From contig NZ_BMZI01000009.1 in NCBI RefSeq assembly GCF_014652715.1, positions 1-64,000 on the forward strand: a stretch of DNA of 64,000 bases, in the 5' to 3' direction. Made by a program: the position numbers and the translations under genes. Position 1 is the first letter of the stretch, and every line of letters begins with the position of its first letter. This stretch comes from Salinicola rhizosphaerae. GTDB taxonomy: Bacteria > Pseudomonadota > Gammaproteobacteria > Pseudomonadales > Halomonadaceae. The notes beneath the pieces are model-generated. The model was not told the origin of the DNA. It searched no databases and saw nothing but the letters and a program-made list of their open reading frames with translations. Shown piece by piece: positions 47,470-57,318 of this stretch.

Positions 47470-50412
47470 ATGAGCGACTTCTTTCCCGGCCAGCGTTGGA
47501 TCAGCGACGGCGAGACCGAGCTGGGGCTCGGCACCATTCTGACCGTCGACGCCCGCAGCGTCACGGTGCTGTTCACCGCCAGCCAGGAAACGCGTACCTA
47601 CAGCGTCCGCCAGGCGCCTCTGACTCGCGTGGTCTTCGGTCCCGGCGATCGCATCGACACCGCCGACGGCTATCAGCTGTCGGTCGAGCGCGTCGAAGAG
47701 CAGGATGGCTGCGTGATCTATCACGGCCAGGATACCGACGGCGAGCCGCTGACGATCGGCGAAGCCAAGCTTTCCGACAGCATGCGCTTCCACCAGGCGC
47801 AGGATCGGCTGCTGACCGGACAGGTCGACCGCAACGACTGGTTCGAGCTGCGCTACCGCTCGCTGCATCATCACCAGCGCCTGGCCCGTAGCCCCGCGCT
47901 CGGTCTCGCCGGGCCCCGCATCGATCTGATTGCGCATCAGCTCTATATCGCGGATGAAGTCTCGCGCCGCCAGTCCCCGCGGGTGCTGCTCGCCGACGAG
48001 GTCGGCCTCGGCAAGACCATCGAGGCGGGGCTGATTCTGCACCGGCTGCTGCTGACCGGGCGCGCCAGCCGCGCGCTGATACTCGTACCCGCCAGCCTGA
48101 CACATCAATGGCTGATCGAGCTGCTGCGCCGTTTCTCGCTCTCCGTCACCCTGCTCGACGAAGCGCAGAGCGAGGCATTCGGGGACGACAATCCGTTCGA
48201 CAGCGGCCAGTGCATCCTCGCCAGCCAGCAGTGGCTGTTCGCCAACCCCCACCGCCAGCGCCAGGCCGAAGCGTGTGAATGGGACCTGCTGATCGTCGAC
48301 GAAGCGCATCACCTGGACTGGTCGCCGCAGACGACGGGGCCCGGCTATGCCTGTATCGAACGCCTGTCGCAGCGCATCGCCGGCCTGCTGCTGCTGACCG
48401 CCACGCCCGAGCAGATGGGCCTGGAGAGCCACTTTGCGCGACTGCGACTGCTCGATCCGGATCGCTATCACGATCTGGATCGGTTTCGCGCCGAGGAGAA
48501 CGGGTACGCGGCCGTCGCCGAGGCCATCGAAGCGCTGGCGCGGCTGCCGGGTGATGCGGCCGACAGGGACCGTCTCGGCGCCGTGATCGACGATGCCGAC
48601 GGCGAGGCGCTCGCCGCGACGCTGCTCGATCCCGAAAGCGATGAGGCGCAGCGCGACAGCGCGCGCCGTCAGCTGCGGGAGCAGCTGCTGGATCGCCACG
48701 GTACCGGCCGCGTGATGTTTCGCAACAGCCGACGCCACGTCGGCGGCTTTCCCGAGCGCCATCTTCACGTCAGCGAGCTGCCGCTGCCGGACGCCTACCG
48801 CGATCAGTTCGACGAACTGCGCGACGGCAACGACCATATGGCCGCCCAGCTCTCCGCCGCCGACCTCGGCCCGCGCGAGGCAAGACTCTATCCCGAGGCC
48901 GCCTATCGCGCCCTGGATGATGCCAGGCATGACGGTGCGGGCGACGCCTGGTGGCGCTTCGACTCTCGCGTCGACTGGCTGATCGAGCGGCTCGAGACGG
49001 CCGCTGCCGCACACAAGACGCTGGTCATCGTCCACCGACGCCAGACCGCCGTCGAGCTGGCCGAGGCACTGCGTGTTCGCGCCGGTATCGCGGCGCCGGT
49101 GTTCCACGAGGCGCTGAGTCTGGTCGAACGCGACCGCGCTGCCGCCGCCTTCGCCGAGGACGAAGATGGCTGCCAGGTGCTGATCTGCTCGGAAATCGGT
49201 TCGGAGGGGCGCAACTTCCAGTTCTGTCATCATCTGGTGATGTTCGACCTGCCGTGGCACCCCGACCTGCTCGAGCAGCGCATCGGTCGTCTCGACCGCA
49301 TCGGCCAGCTGCACCCGATCGATATTCACGTGCCGATGCTGTCGCCCAGTCCCGCCGGCGTTCTGCTGCGCTGGTATCGCGACGGTCTGGACGCCTTTTC
49401 CGCCCCGCATGCCGCCGGTGGTGACGTTCTCGAGGCGCTCGGCGATGCCTTGCTGGAGGCGCTCGACGACGACAGCAGTCTCGATGCCCTGATCGAGGAG
49501 ACGCGCACGTTCAACGACGCCCGACTCGCCGAGCGCGAGGCCGGACGCAATCGCCTGCTGGAGTGGAATGCCTGCCGCCCCGAGCGCGCCGATGCCGTCA
49601 TCAGCGCAGTGGTCGAGCAAGACAACGACAAGGCGCTTCCGCGCTACGTCGACCAGGCGCTGGACATCTTCGGCGTTGACAGTCGCGATCTCGGCAATGG
49701 TCTGATGCACCTGGCACCTGGCTCGCACATGCTCGATAGCCTGCCGGGGCTCGCGCAGGGCGATGACGGATTCACGGCCACCTACTCGCGCGCTCGGGCA
49801 CTGGCTCGCGACGACATTCAGCGACTGTCGTGGGAGCACCCGCTGGTCAGCGCCTTGCTCGAACGCGTTCTGGAGTCGAGTCTCGGTAACACGGCGCTGG
49901 CACTGCTTCGCCACCCGAGCATTCCCGGCGGACGGCTCATGGTCGAGCTGGTGTTCCGCACGCATTGTCCGGCGCCGAAGTCGCTGCAGCTGGGTCGGTT
50001 TCTACCGGACACGGGCATTCGGGTACTGCTCGACGAGAGCGGTACCAACCTCTCTGACAAGGTCACCTTCAGTGGCCTGTCCCGCAATCTGCAGCGGGTG
50101 AAGAAAGGCGTCGCCCGGGAGCTTCTCAAATCACGCCACGACCAGCTGCGGGCGCTGCTGAGGCAGGGCGAGCGCGAAGCCGAGCGCGAGCTGCCAACGC
50201 TGGTCGAAAACGCCCAGCAGCAAATGCGCGATACGCTGGACCGTGAGCTGGCGCGGCTCAAGGCACTGGCGGCGCGCAACGATGCGATTCGGGAAGACGA
50301 GCTGAAATCACTCGCCGACGAGCGTCACGCGCTCGACACCGCCATCGAGAGTGCCACGCTGCGCCTGGACGCGGTGCGCGTCATCGTGACCGTCGACAAT
50401 GAACAGCGCTAG
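47470..50412 (+). CDS. rapA: RNA polymerase-associated ATPase RapA (HepA)
   Basis: SWI2/SNF2-type ATPase that recycles stalled RNA polymerase. 980 residues (968 in E. coli): two N-terminal Tudor-like domains (SDFFPGQRWISDGETELGLGTI), helicase lobe 1 with LLADEVGLGKTIEAG (about 175) and DEAHH, lobe 2 with SEIGSEGRNFQF and RIGRLDRIGQ, and the RapA-specific C-terminal domains. GAGG lies five bases before the ATG. Monocistronic; convergent with the epimerase gene. Confidence 0.96.
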   Translation: MSDFFPGQRWISDGETELGLGTILTVDARSVTVLFTASQETRTYSVRQAPLTRVVFGPGDRIDTADGYQLSVERVEEQDGCVIYHGQDTDGEPLTIGEAKLSDSMRFHQAQDRLLTGQVDRNDWFELRYRSLHHHQRLARSPALGLAGPRIDLIAHQLYIADEVSRRQSPRVLLADEVGLGKTIEAGLILHRLLLTGRASRALILVPASLTHQWLIELLRRFSLSVTLLDEAQSEAFGDDNPFDSGQCILASQQWLFANPHRQRQAEACEWDLLIVDEAHHLDWSPQTTGPGYACIERLSQRIAGLLLLTATPEQMGLESHFARLRLLDPDRYHDLDRFRAEENGYAAVAEAIEALARLPGDAADRDRLGAVIDDADGEALAATLLDPESDEAQRDSARRQLREQLLDRHGTGRVMFRNSRRHVGGFPERHLHVSELPLPDAYRDQFDELRDGNDHMAAQLSAADLGPREARLYPEAAYRALDDARHDGAGDAWWRFDSRVDWLIERLETAAAAHKTLVIVHRRQTAVELAEALRVRAGIAAPVFHEALSLVERDRAAAAFAEDEDGCQVLICSEIGSEGRNFQFCHHLVMFDLPWHPDLLEQRIGRLDRIGQLHPIDIHVPMLSPSPAGVLLRWYRDGLDAFSAPHAAGGDVLEALGDALLEALDDDSSLDALIEETRTFNDARLAEREAGRNRLLEWNACRPERADAVISAVVEQDNDKALPRYVDQALDIFGVDSRDLGNGLMHLAPGSHMLDSLPGLAQGDDGFTATYSRARALARDDIQRLSWEHPLVSALLERVLESSLGNTALALLRHPSIPGGRLMVELVFRTHCPAPKSLQLGRFLPDTGIRVLLDESGTNLSDKVTFSGLSRNLQRVKKGVARELLKSRHDQLRALLRQGEREAERELPTLVENAQQQMRDTLDRELARLKALAARNDAIREDELKSLADERHALDTAIESATLRLDAVRVIVTVDNEQR

Positions 50413-50453
50413 GTGCTCGCCAATTCCGGCGGCGAGACGCGAAGGGTGCCGCC

Positions 50454-51359
50454 TCAGTGCGACACGATCGCTGCCAGGGCGTCGTCCAGCGTCGGATAGC
50501 GGAAGGTGAACCCGGCTTCCTGCAGGCGAACGGGCTTCATCTTCGCGCCGGTCAGCAGCAGGCGCGACATCTCGCCCAACCCGAGCTTGAGCAGCGGCGC
50601 AGGGACGCAGAGCCTGGTCGGGCGGTGGAGATGGCGGCCCAACGCCCGAGTAAATTCGGCATTGGTGACCGGTGCCGGTGCCGAGCCATTGAAGGCGCCT
50701 TCGAGACCATCGCCGTCGAGCAGAAACTCGATCGCGGCGACGAGGTCTTCGCGGTGAATCCAGGGCATGTACTGACGTCCGTCGCCGAGGCGTCCGCCCA
50801 ATCCAAGCCTGAACGGGGGCAGCAATTTGGCCAGGGTGCCGCCACCGGCATCCAGCACCAGGCCGATACGCAGCACCGCGACACGCACACCAAACGCCGC
50901 AGCCTTCTGCGCCTCCTGTTCCCAGGCCAGGCAGAGACGGTGGGCGAACTCGTCATGCGGCGGCGTCTCCTCGCCGACCTCGCGGTCACCCTGGTCACCG
51001 TAAAAGCCCATTGCCGAGCCGGATACCAGCACGCGCGGCGCGCGATCTTCAGCCGCCAGCTGCTCGCAAAGCGCGACGATGTCGCGCGTGGCATGGCGGC
51101 GTGATTCGACCAGTCGCGTCTTCTGGGAGTCGCTCCAGCGCCGGTCGGCAATCGGCTCGCCCGCCAGGTTGACGATCGCCTCAGGCGCCGCCGAGACGAA
51201 ATCCATCGCATCATCGGCGACACGGACGGCCTCGGGAAGCACGCGCCGTGCGCGCTCGGGATCGCGCGAGATCACCATGACCTCGTGATCCGCCTGCAGC
51301 GCGCGCTCGACCAGTCGCCGACCCACGAACCCCGTTCCTCCCGTTATCAACAGCCGCAT
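50454..51359 (-). CDS. NAD-dependent epimerase-like protein, TIGR01777 (YfcH) family
   Basis: 301 residues from ATG 51359 (AAGGAG eight bases upstream). N-terminal Rossmann loop TGGTGFVG, the family motif NLAGEPIADRRW near residue 75, YGD...E catalytic-type region and the C-terminal conserved segment with LLTGAKMKPVRLQEAGFTFRYPTLDDAL. Biochemical role unknown across the family. Members are reported among light-induced genes in Pseudomonas putida, and here the gene diverges from a LitR-type regulator. Confidence 0.85.
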   Translation of the reverse strand: MRLLITGGTGFVGRRLVERALQADHEVMVISRDPERARRVLPEAVRVADDAMDFVSAAPEAIVNLAGEPIADRRWSDSQKTRLVESRRHATRDIVALCEQLAAEDRAPRVLVSGSAMGFYGDQGDREVGEETPPHDEFAHRLCLAWEQEAQKAAAFGVRVAVLRIGLVLDAGGGTLAKLLPPFRLGLGGRLGDGRQYMPWIHREDLVAAIEFLLDGDGLEGAFNGSAPAPVTNAEFTRALGRHLHRPTRLCVPAPLLKLGLGEMSRLLLTGAKMKPVRLQEAGFTFRYPTLDDALAAIVSH

Positions 51360-52054
51360 GTTCGTCGCTCCTTCGATGGTGGGTTCAAATGCCAGACGCC
51401 CAGGACAGGCGCGCAGAATAGCGAATAGCGCGACCACTGGTCAGTTCCGCCAGAGACCGATGGCTGCTCTTGACCCGCGGCACCGAGAAGGCCGCTAGCG
51501 CCTGCAGGGCCATTATCGGGTGACGCGCTCCTCGCGTCGGTCTTATACAGATTGACTCTAGCAGTCCTGGCGGCAACCCGATGTCGGAAGTCGCGGCCGT
51601 CGCCGAGCCGGAGCCAGTCTGGCCGAGATCACTCAGGCCGAGATCAGTCAGACAGAGACAAGTCGAGGACAAACCGACCCCAGGGTACGCCTCTCACCTG
51701 ACTGAACGCCGCCTTTTCGCCCGATATCGCCTTGTCTCGAATTCGTCCGGCAAGGCAGTGAATAACCGCCAAGGTTTACATCAAAATTGTACAAAACCCT
51801 TGATTCGTACAACTCAATCCACCATCCTTGCATCGAGATGAATCGCATTCCGTGACGACTCGTCGAAGTCTTCGCCCACGGAGGCTCCCGGATGACGTCC
51901 ACTGACGTTCAGGGCACAATTGAGCATAAAGGAAGGCCATAAGGCCCAGTGGATTGATAGCCCGTGGTGATGACTCCGTGGTGAAGACACGTAGCAACGA
52001 CTTGAACCTCTTTCGACGAGACGGCGCACGCAGAGACCTCGCAGGAGGATTTGC
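51360..52054. other. Divergent spacer between epimerase and LitR-like genes
   Basis: 695 bases with no convincing protein gene. It contains the TGTACA-N12-CGTACA element at 51788-51811, a TATACA half-site near 51543, a possible minus-strand -10 (TATAAG) at 51540-51545, and a direct repeat CCGTGGTGA at 51962-51970 and 51976-51984. Its length suggests complex control. Confidence 0.6.
51788..51811. promoter_or_regulatory. Candidate LitR-type operator
   Basis: TGTACA, twelve bases, CGTACA. The P. putida LitR-family site as I recall it is T(G/A)TACA-N12-TGTA(C/T)A; this matches with one substitution. On the minus strand it covers TTGTAC and TACAAT, which could be promoter elements although 15 bases apart. 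The left half-site is itself within the perfect palindrome TTGTACAA. Confidence 0.6.
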
Positions 52055-52972
52055 ATGACTTATCAGGCAATGGATTCTAGTGCCGCGCCGCTCTATCCGA
52101 TTCGTGAAGTTTCGCGCCTCACTGGAGTCAACTCCGTCACCCTACGCGCCTGGGAGCGTCGCTACGGCTTGATCCGCCCTCAGCGAACGCCGAAAGGACA
52201 CCGACTTTACGCGCGCGACGACATCGAGCGCGTCGAGCGCATTCTGCAGTGGCTCAACCGCGGCGTACCGGTCAGCCAGGTACGGGAGCTGCTCGATCAG
52301 CCAGAAGCCGCCGAGACGCCAGCACCTCAAATGGGGGACTGGGCAAGTCAGCGTCAGCACCTGATTCACGCTGTCGACTCACTCGACCTCGGTCGGCTGG
52401 AGTCGCTTTTCAATCAGAGCCTGGCGCTCTATCCGGTCAGCCTCTGCATCGCCGAGCTGTGGCAGCCAGCGATCCTGCAGCTCGAAGAGCGCTGGGGCGA
52501 CCAGTTCGGGGCGACATTGCAGCGCCGGCTACTGGAAACGTTCCTGCGCACGCGAATCGGCACGCGGATCTACCACGCCAACCAGTTGAGCAACGCAGCA
52601 GAAGTGCTGGTGACGCGCATGCCCGACGACACGAGTGGATTCTGGGCGCTACTGACCGGCCTGGCCGTGTCCTCGGCCGGCTATCGCGTTCAGCTGATCG
52701 ACGGCGATCTTCCGCTCAGCGAGTTCCCGATGGCCATCGAGCGACTTGGCGTCAAGGCGCTGCTGCTGGCCAGCGGTCAGGCCGAGCGCAGCGATGTCAT
52801 TCGCCGTCAGCTTCCCAGACTGGCCGATCAGGCCGATGTGCCGATCTGCCTGGTCGGGCCGGTGGCGCGTATCCGGGCCAGCGACCTGGAAAACACCGGG
52901 GTCGCGGTGCTCGGCGAAGAGGTCGGACAAGCCCTCAGCCGCTTGCGCTCGATGATCGACGCCGACATCTGA
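52055..52972 (+). CDS. LitR/CarH-like MerR regulator lacking the B12 site
   Basis: 305 residues: MerR DNA-binding domain (13-85, YPIREVSRLTGVNSVTLRAWERRYGL), then a helical bundle and a Rossmann-like domain laid out as in the B12 photoreceptors CarH and LitR. In B12-binding members the bundle has W-x9-EH and the second domain DxHxxG; here these read W147-x9-R157-R158 and DDTSG (191-195), and the later GG is GP. Cobalamin binding is therefore unlikely, as in the LitR class that works with LOV photoreceptors. AGGAGG precedes the ATG. Followed by a photolyase gene, a pairing typical of light-response loci. Confidence 0.87.
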   Translation: MTYQAMDSSAAPLYPIREVSRLTGVNSVTLRAWERRYGLIRPQRTPKGHRLYARDDIERVERILQWLNRGVPVSQVRELLDQPEAAETPAPQMGDWASQRQHLIHAVDSLDLGRLESLFNQSLALYPVSLCIAELWQPAILQLEERWGDQFGATLQRRLLETFLRTRIGTRIYHANQLSNAAEVLVTRMPDDTSGFWALLTGLAVSSAGYRVQLIDGDLPLSEFPMAIERLGVKALLLASGQAERSDVIRRQLPRLADQADVPICLVGPVARIRASDLENTGVAVLGEEVGQALSRLRSMIDADI

Positions 52973-52979
52973 CATCGTC

Positions 52980-53011
52980 GGCTCGGGTTACAGTATCGAC
53001 TCGGCCGAGCC
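52980..53011 (+). terminator. Hairpin after the LitR-like gene
   Basis: GGCTCGG and CCGAGCC can form a 7-bp stem with an 18-base loop just past the stop. No U-run, so it may only attenuate read-through into phrB. Confidence 0.3.
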
Positions 53012-53150
53012 GGCGAACACCAGGCACGCGTGGCGCAGGGAAGCGCCACCGGCATGCGTTCGTTCACACCGATTCTGCCCATCATTGCCGTCTCCGTACC
53101 GTCCCCCGCTCGGTGGGCGGCAACGATGACCGATACCACAAGGACGTGAC

Positions 53151-54566
53151 ATGAAACCCATCCAGCTCGTCTGGTTTCGCAACGATCTGCGTACGCTCGA
53201 CAACACGGCGTTGAGCGCCGCCGCTCGCAAAGGGCCCGTGGTTGCCGTATTTCTCGCCTGCCGCCGTCAGTGGCGCAGCCATGGCCACGGCGCCAACAAG
53301 CTGACATTCATCCACGACGGCGTCATGGCGCTGAAGACGGAGCTCGAGCAACTCGGCATCCCGCTGCTGTACCGAGATATCGACGACTTCTCGAAGGCAC
53401 CGGATACCCTGGTCGAACTTGCCCAACATCATGGGGTGGCAACGCTGCACTTCAATCGGGAATATCCGCTCGATGAGCGCCTGCGCGACGAAGCCGTCGC
53501 GGACCGCTTCCAGGAAGCCGGTATCGCCGTCCATGACTACACCGACGCTATCGCCTTCGAACCGGGAACCCTGCTGACGGGACAGGAGGCCTACTACAAG
53601 GTCTTCACGCCGTTCTCCAAGGCCTGGCATCAGAACATCGATGCGCCACGGCTGGCGCTGCGGGAAACGCCCGAGCGTCAATCATCCATCGATATCGCCA
53701 GCGACGAGATTCCCGACCTGCCGAAGAAGGATCGGTCGAGTGTCGTCGAGGGTGACGCGTGGCCAGCCGGACAGGAAGCCGCAGCAGATCGTCTCGAGCG
53801 CTTTCTCGATGAGCGTGGTGCCCGCTACAAGGTCGATCGGGACTTTCCCGCTCTTGCGGGCACCAGCGAGCTCTCGGCCTATCTGTCGACCGGCATGATC
53901 TCCCACCGCCAGTGTTGTCAGGCGGTGATGGGCCGCAATGGCGGCCATCTCGCCGACGGCGATGCCGGCTTGTCGAGCTGGGTCAATGAGCTGATCTGGC
54001 GCGAGTTCTACCAGCATATCCTGATCGGATTCCCGCACGTCTGCGTCCACCGGCCGTTCCAGCTCGACACCGAGAGACTCGCCTGGCGCAGCAGCGACAA
54101 GGACTTCGACGCCTGGTGCGAGGGCAAGACCGGCTATCCGCTGGTCGACGCAGCCATGCGCCAGCTGGTGGCGACCGGGTGGATGCACAATCGGCTGCGC
54201 ATGGTGACCGCCATGTTCCTGAGCAAGCACCTGCTGATAGACTGGCGACGAGGCGAGGCGTTCTTCATGAATCACCTAGTTGACGGCGATTTCGCTTCCA
54301 ACAACGGCGGCTGGCAGTGGGCGGCGTCGACGGGTACCGATGCCGCCCCCTACTTCCGTATCTTCAATCCCACGACCCAGTCACAGCGCTTCGACCCCGA
54401 TGGCGAATTCATCGCCCGCTGGGTGCCGGAGCTGGCCGATCTGCCCGTCAAGTCACGTCACCAGCCGAGCGATGAGCAGCGACGGGAAACCGGCTATGCC
54501 AAGACGGTGGTGGATCACAAGGTCGGGCGCGAGCGAGCGCTGGAGGCGTTCAAGGCGCTGGGATAG
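53151..54566 (+). CDS. phrB: Deoxyribodipyrimidine (CPD) photolyase
   Basis: Uses blue light to split cyclobutane pyrimidine dimers. 471 residues: N-terminal alpha/beta antenna domain beginning [18 protein letters not shown] and C-terminal FAD domain with [20 protein letters not shown] and [19 protein letters not shown], the FAD and electron-transfer Trp regions of class I enzymes. Lies 178 bases after the LitR-like gene and is probably partly co-transcribed and light-controlled. Confidence 0.97.
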   Translation: MKPIQLVWFRNDLRTLDNTALSAAARKGPVVAVFLACRRQWRSHGHGANKLTFIHDGVMALKTELEQLGIPLLYRDIDDFSKAPDTLVELAQHHGVATLHFNREYPLDERLRDEAVADRFQEAGIAVHDYTDAIAFEPGTLLTGQEAYYKVFTPFSKAWHQNIDAPRLALRETPERQSSIDIASDEIPDLPKKDRSSVVEGDAWPAGQEAAADRLERFLDERGARYKVDRDFPALAGTSELSAYLSTGMISHRQCCQAVMGRNGGHLADGDAGLSSWVNELIWREFYQHILIGFPHVCVHRPFQLDTERLAWRSSDKDFDAWCEGKTGYPLVDAAMRQLVATGWMHNRLRMVTAMFLSKHLLIDWRRGEAFFMNHLVDGDFASNNGGWQWAASTGTDAAPYFRIFNPTTQSQRFDPDGEFIARWVPELADLPVKSRHQPSDEQRRETGYAKTVVDHKVGRERALEAFKALG

Positions 54567-54582
54567 ACGCCGACCCGGCGTC
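54566..54582. terminator. Hairpin between convergent phrB and the GGDEF-EAL gene
   Basis: GACGCCG-ACC-CGGCGTC, a 7-bp stem immediately after the phrB stop and 15 bases from the end of the opposite gene. No U-run. Confidence 0.4.
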
Positions 54583-54596
54583 GGCCCGGCTCCGAA

Positions 54597-56456
54597 TCAG
54601 GTGAGCGCGGTGGAGTCGGACTGACGCAGACGCTCTTCGACGGCGCTCGCCGGCTGCGGGCGGGCATAGAGATACCCCTGCACATGGCGGCAGCCACGAG
54701 CCAACAGGAAGTCCCGCTGCTCCGTCGTTTCCACGCCCTCGGCAATCACGTCCAGGTCCAGCCCCTGGGCCATGGCGAGCACTGCCGAGGTGATGGCGGC
54801 GTCGGCATGGTCATGCGGCAAGGCGCGAATGAATTCGCGATCCAGCTTGAGCTTGTCGATCGGCAGACGCTTTAGATAAGCCATCGACGAGTAGCCGGTG
54901 CCGAAGTCATCGATGGCGATCTGCAGCCCCTCCCGGCGCAGCGCCTCCAGGCGCGGCGAAATATCGCCGGCCCGCTCGTCCAGCAGCACCGATTCGGTCA
55001 GTTCCAAGCCCAGCAGGGGCGCCGGCACGCGGTACTGGCTCAGCGTCGAGATCAGTCGCGATTCCAGATCCCCCTGAATCAGCTGCAGCGCGGACAGGTT
55101 GACCCACACCGGCACGACCTTGATGCCCTGACCGCGCCAGGCCGAAATCTGCGCGACCACCTGTTCGATCACCCAACTGCCGAGCGCCGGCATCAGGCCG
55201 TGGCGCTCCGCCAGCGGGATGAACTCGGTCGGTAGAATCATGCCGTGATCCGGATGATGCCAGCGAAGCAGCGCCTCCATGCCGATCATCTCGCCATCGT
55301 CGAGACGGTGCTGCGTCTGGTAGTAGACCTCCAGCTGCGCCCCCTGAGCCAGCGCCTGGCGGAGCTCGTTGAGGATGATCAGGTGGCGATCGCTCTCGAC
55401 CTCGAGCGACGGGCGGAAGCGACGGTCATGATTGCGACCGTGGCGCTTGGCGCTGTAAAGCGCGGACTCCAGCCGTTGAAACAGCACGTTGGCGTCGCTG
55501 CCGTCATCCGGCGCGCGACAGCTGCCGATGGTCAGACCCAGCCGCAGCGAGTTGCCGTCGATCTCGAACGGTTCGCTGAGGTGCTGGCGCAGGCTGCCGA
55601 TCCACTTTTCGTGATCGTCGAACGTGGTGGTGCGAATGACCATGAATTCGTCGCCGCCCAGGCGCCCGACGATGCCGCCGGCAACCTGGGCGGCCAGGCG
55701 CTGACCGAACCGTGCCAGCAGCCGATCGCCGCTGTCGACGCCAAGACTGTCGTTAATGCCCTTGAAAGCGTCGATGTCGATCAGCGCCAGATCGAGCCCT
55801 TCGCCGGCACGCAGGTGGCGCAGGCGCGACGCAAGTAGATCATGCAGCCGGCGGCGGTTGGGTAGCCCGGTGAGCGGGTCCTCGAAGCCGATGCGTCGAA
55901 GGTCCTGTTCCCGCGCCTTGTGGCGACTGATATCGGTAAACATGCCGACATAGTGCGAGACCCGACCCTTGGCGTCATGACAGGCCTGCACGCGCAGCCA
56001 CTCCGGATACTGGTCGCCATGCTTGCGCTGGTTCCAGACCTCGCCCTCCCAGCGCCCCGTCGTTTTCAAAGTCTGCCAATAGCGATCGTAGAACGCCTTG
56101 TCATGCCGACCGGAAGAGAGTGCAGAGGGGTCGAAGCCACGAATTTCGTCGAGGGTATAGCCGGTGATCTGAGTGAAGGCCGGGTTGACGGTCAGGATGC
56201 GATTGGCGGTGTTGGTGATCATCACGCCATCCTGAGAAAGCTCGAGCGCCTGCTCGCTGAGTATGCGCCGCTGGTGCTCGGCGCGCGTCTGGCGCCAGAG
56301 ATCCAGCAAGCCGAGCGCGACGATCGCCAGCGCCGCGAGACGCAGGGCGAGAATCGGCAATAGCGTGGCGACCGCCAATGCGGCAGCACCCAGCCAGATC
56401 AGCGGTCGATTCAACGAAAAGGTGGGCCACATAGGTATCGTTATCGTCGTTATCAT
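54597..56456 (-). CDS. Membrane PAS-GGDEF-EAL cyclic-di-GMP protein
   Basis: Likely controls cyclic-di-GMP and so the switch between motility and biofilm. From ATG 56456 the product is 619 residues: two N-terminal membrane helices (about 18-50), a PAS domain (65-170, without the GxNCRFLQ of LOV sensors), a GGDEF domain with intact GGDEF at 267-271 but no RxxD inhibition site, and an EAL domain with EAL at 394-396, DDFGTGYS and EGVET all present. Both activities look possible. The start is uncertain: the frame continues 91 codons upstream, and neither start has a good ribosome site. Confidence 0.9.
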   Translation of the reverse strand: MITTITIPMWPTFSLNRPLIWLGAAALAVATLLPILALRLAALAIVALGLLDLWRQTRAEHQRRILSEQALELSQDGVMITNTANRILTVNPAFTQITGYTLDEIRGFDPSALSSGRHDKAFYDRYWQTLKTTGRWEGEVWNQRKHGDQYPEWLRVQACHDAKGRVSHYVGMFTDISRHKAREQDLRRIGFEDPLTGLPNRRRLHDLLASRLRHLRAGEGLDLALIDIDAFKGINDSLGVDSGDRLLARFGQRLAAQVAGGIVGRLGGDEFMVIRTTTFDDHEKWIGSLRQHLSEPFEIDGNSLRLGLTIGSCRAPDDGSDANVLFQRLESALYSAKRHGRNHDRRFRPSLEVESDRHLIILNELRQALAQGAQLEVYYQTQHRLDDGEMIGMEALLRWHHPDHGMILPTEFIPLAERHGLMPALGSWVIEQVVAQISAWRGQGIKVVPVWVNLSALQLIQGDLESRLISTLSQYRVPAPLLGLELTESVLLDERAGDISPRLEALRREGLQIAIDDFGTGYSSMAYLKRLPIDKLKLDREFIRALPHDHADAAITSAVLAMAQGLDLDVIAEGVETTEQRDFLLARGCRHVQGYLYARPQPASAVEERLRQSDSTALT

Positions 56457-56789
56457 CACGAAGACGTCGCGCGGTCCGGATCGGAGGCGCACCTGCGCCG
56501 GGCCTGACCGCGCCGACTCGTGGTATCGGCATGAAGAATTCCCGCTCCCCTCTCGCATCATGCCCCGCCAACAATTGCCAGGGCAAGCTCGGTACAGCGC
56601 TCGCGACGACCTCGTCGACGGCGCCAGAGGCGCGTCATGTGGCCTATCGGCAGAGAGTCGCCCGCGCTTGAGCCTGGATGGCAGCCCCTCGAGCCGATGA
56701 CGCGGCGTGCATTCGTCGCGCGCAGCCATTAGACTGGCCGCGCCTCGTCATGGCGAGGCAAACTCTTTTTCGATTCTCGGAACGATCTA
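56457..56789. other. Spacer between the GGDEF-EAL gene and fabA
   Basis: About 330 bases that must hold divergent promoters. The GGDEF-EAL frame stays open through most of it, but the encoded residues are Arg-rich and without motifs. No FabR- or FadR-type palindrome was evident by eye. Confidence 0.4.
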
Positions 56790-57305
56790 GTGACCAGACA
56801 GCACTCTTTCAGCCACGACGATCTGCTGAAATGCAGCCGGGGGGAACTGTTCGGCCCCGGTAACGCTCAGCTGCCCGCGCCCAACATGCTGATGCTCGAC
56901 CGCATCACGCAGATCAATGAAGATGGCGGCAAGTACCACAAGGGCGAGATCATCGCCGAGCTGGATATCCATCCCGACCTGTGGTTCTTCCAGTGCCATT
57001 TTCCCGGCGACCCGGTCATGCCAGGATGCCTGGGCCTGGACGCCATGTGGCAGCTGGTCGGCTTTCACCTCGGCTGGCTGGGCAACCCCGGCCGGGGTCG
57101 CGCACTGGGCTGCGGCGAGGTCAAGTTCTCCGGGCAGATCCTGCCGAGTGCCGGTCAGGTTTCGTATCATATCGAGATCAAGCGTGTGATCACCCGGCGA
57201 TTGATCCTGGGTATTGCCGACGGCACCTTGTCGGTGGATGGGCAGGATATCTACCAGGCCAAGGATCTGCGCGTCGGTCTGTTCACCAATACTGAGAAAT
57301 TCTGA
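56790..57305 (+). CDS. fabA: 3-hydroxydecanoyl-ACP dehydratase/isomerase
   Basis: Branch-point enzyme that introduces the cis double bond for unsaturated fatty acids. GTG 56790 gives 171 residues, with catalytic H70 ([14 protein letters not shown]) and D84 (LGLDAMW) at the E. coli numbers. Thirteen bases separate it from fabB, the usual fabAB operon. Confidence 0.97.
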   Translation: MTRQHSFSHDDLLKCSRGELFGPGNAQLPAPNMLMLDRITQINEDGGKYHKGEIIAELDIHPDLWFFQCHFPGDPVMPGCLGLDAMWQLVGFHLGWLGNPGRGRALGCGEVKFSGQILPSAGQVSYHIEIKRVITRRLILGIADGTLSVDGQDIYQAKDLRVGLFTNTEKF

Positions 57306-57318
57306 GCGGGAGGCTTCC

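Noticed and set aside
54597-56456. LOV photoreceptor partner for the LitR-like protein
   Set aside because: Its PAS domain lacks the GxNCRFLQ flavin-cysteine motif of LOV domains.
54597-56729. Extended N-terminus of the GGDEF-EAL protein
   Set aside because: The extra 91 residues are Arg-rich and motif-free. I use the ATG just before the membrane helices, while noting the start is uncertain.
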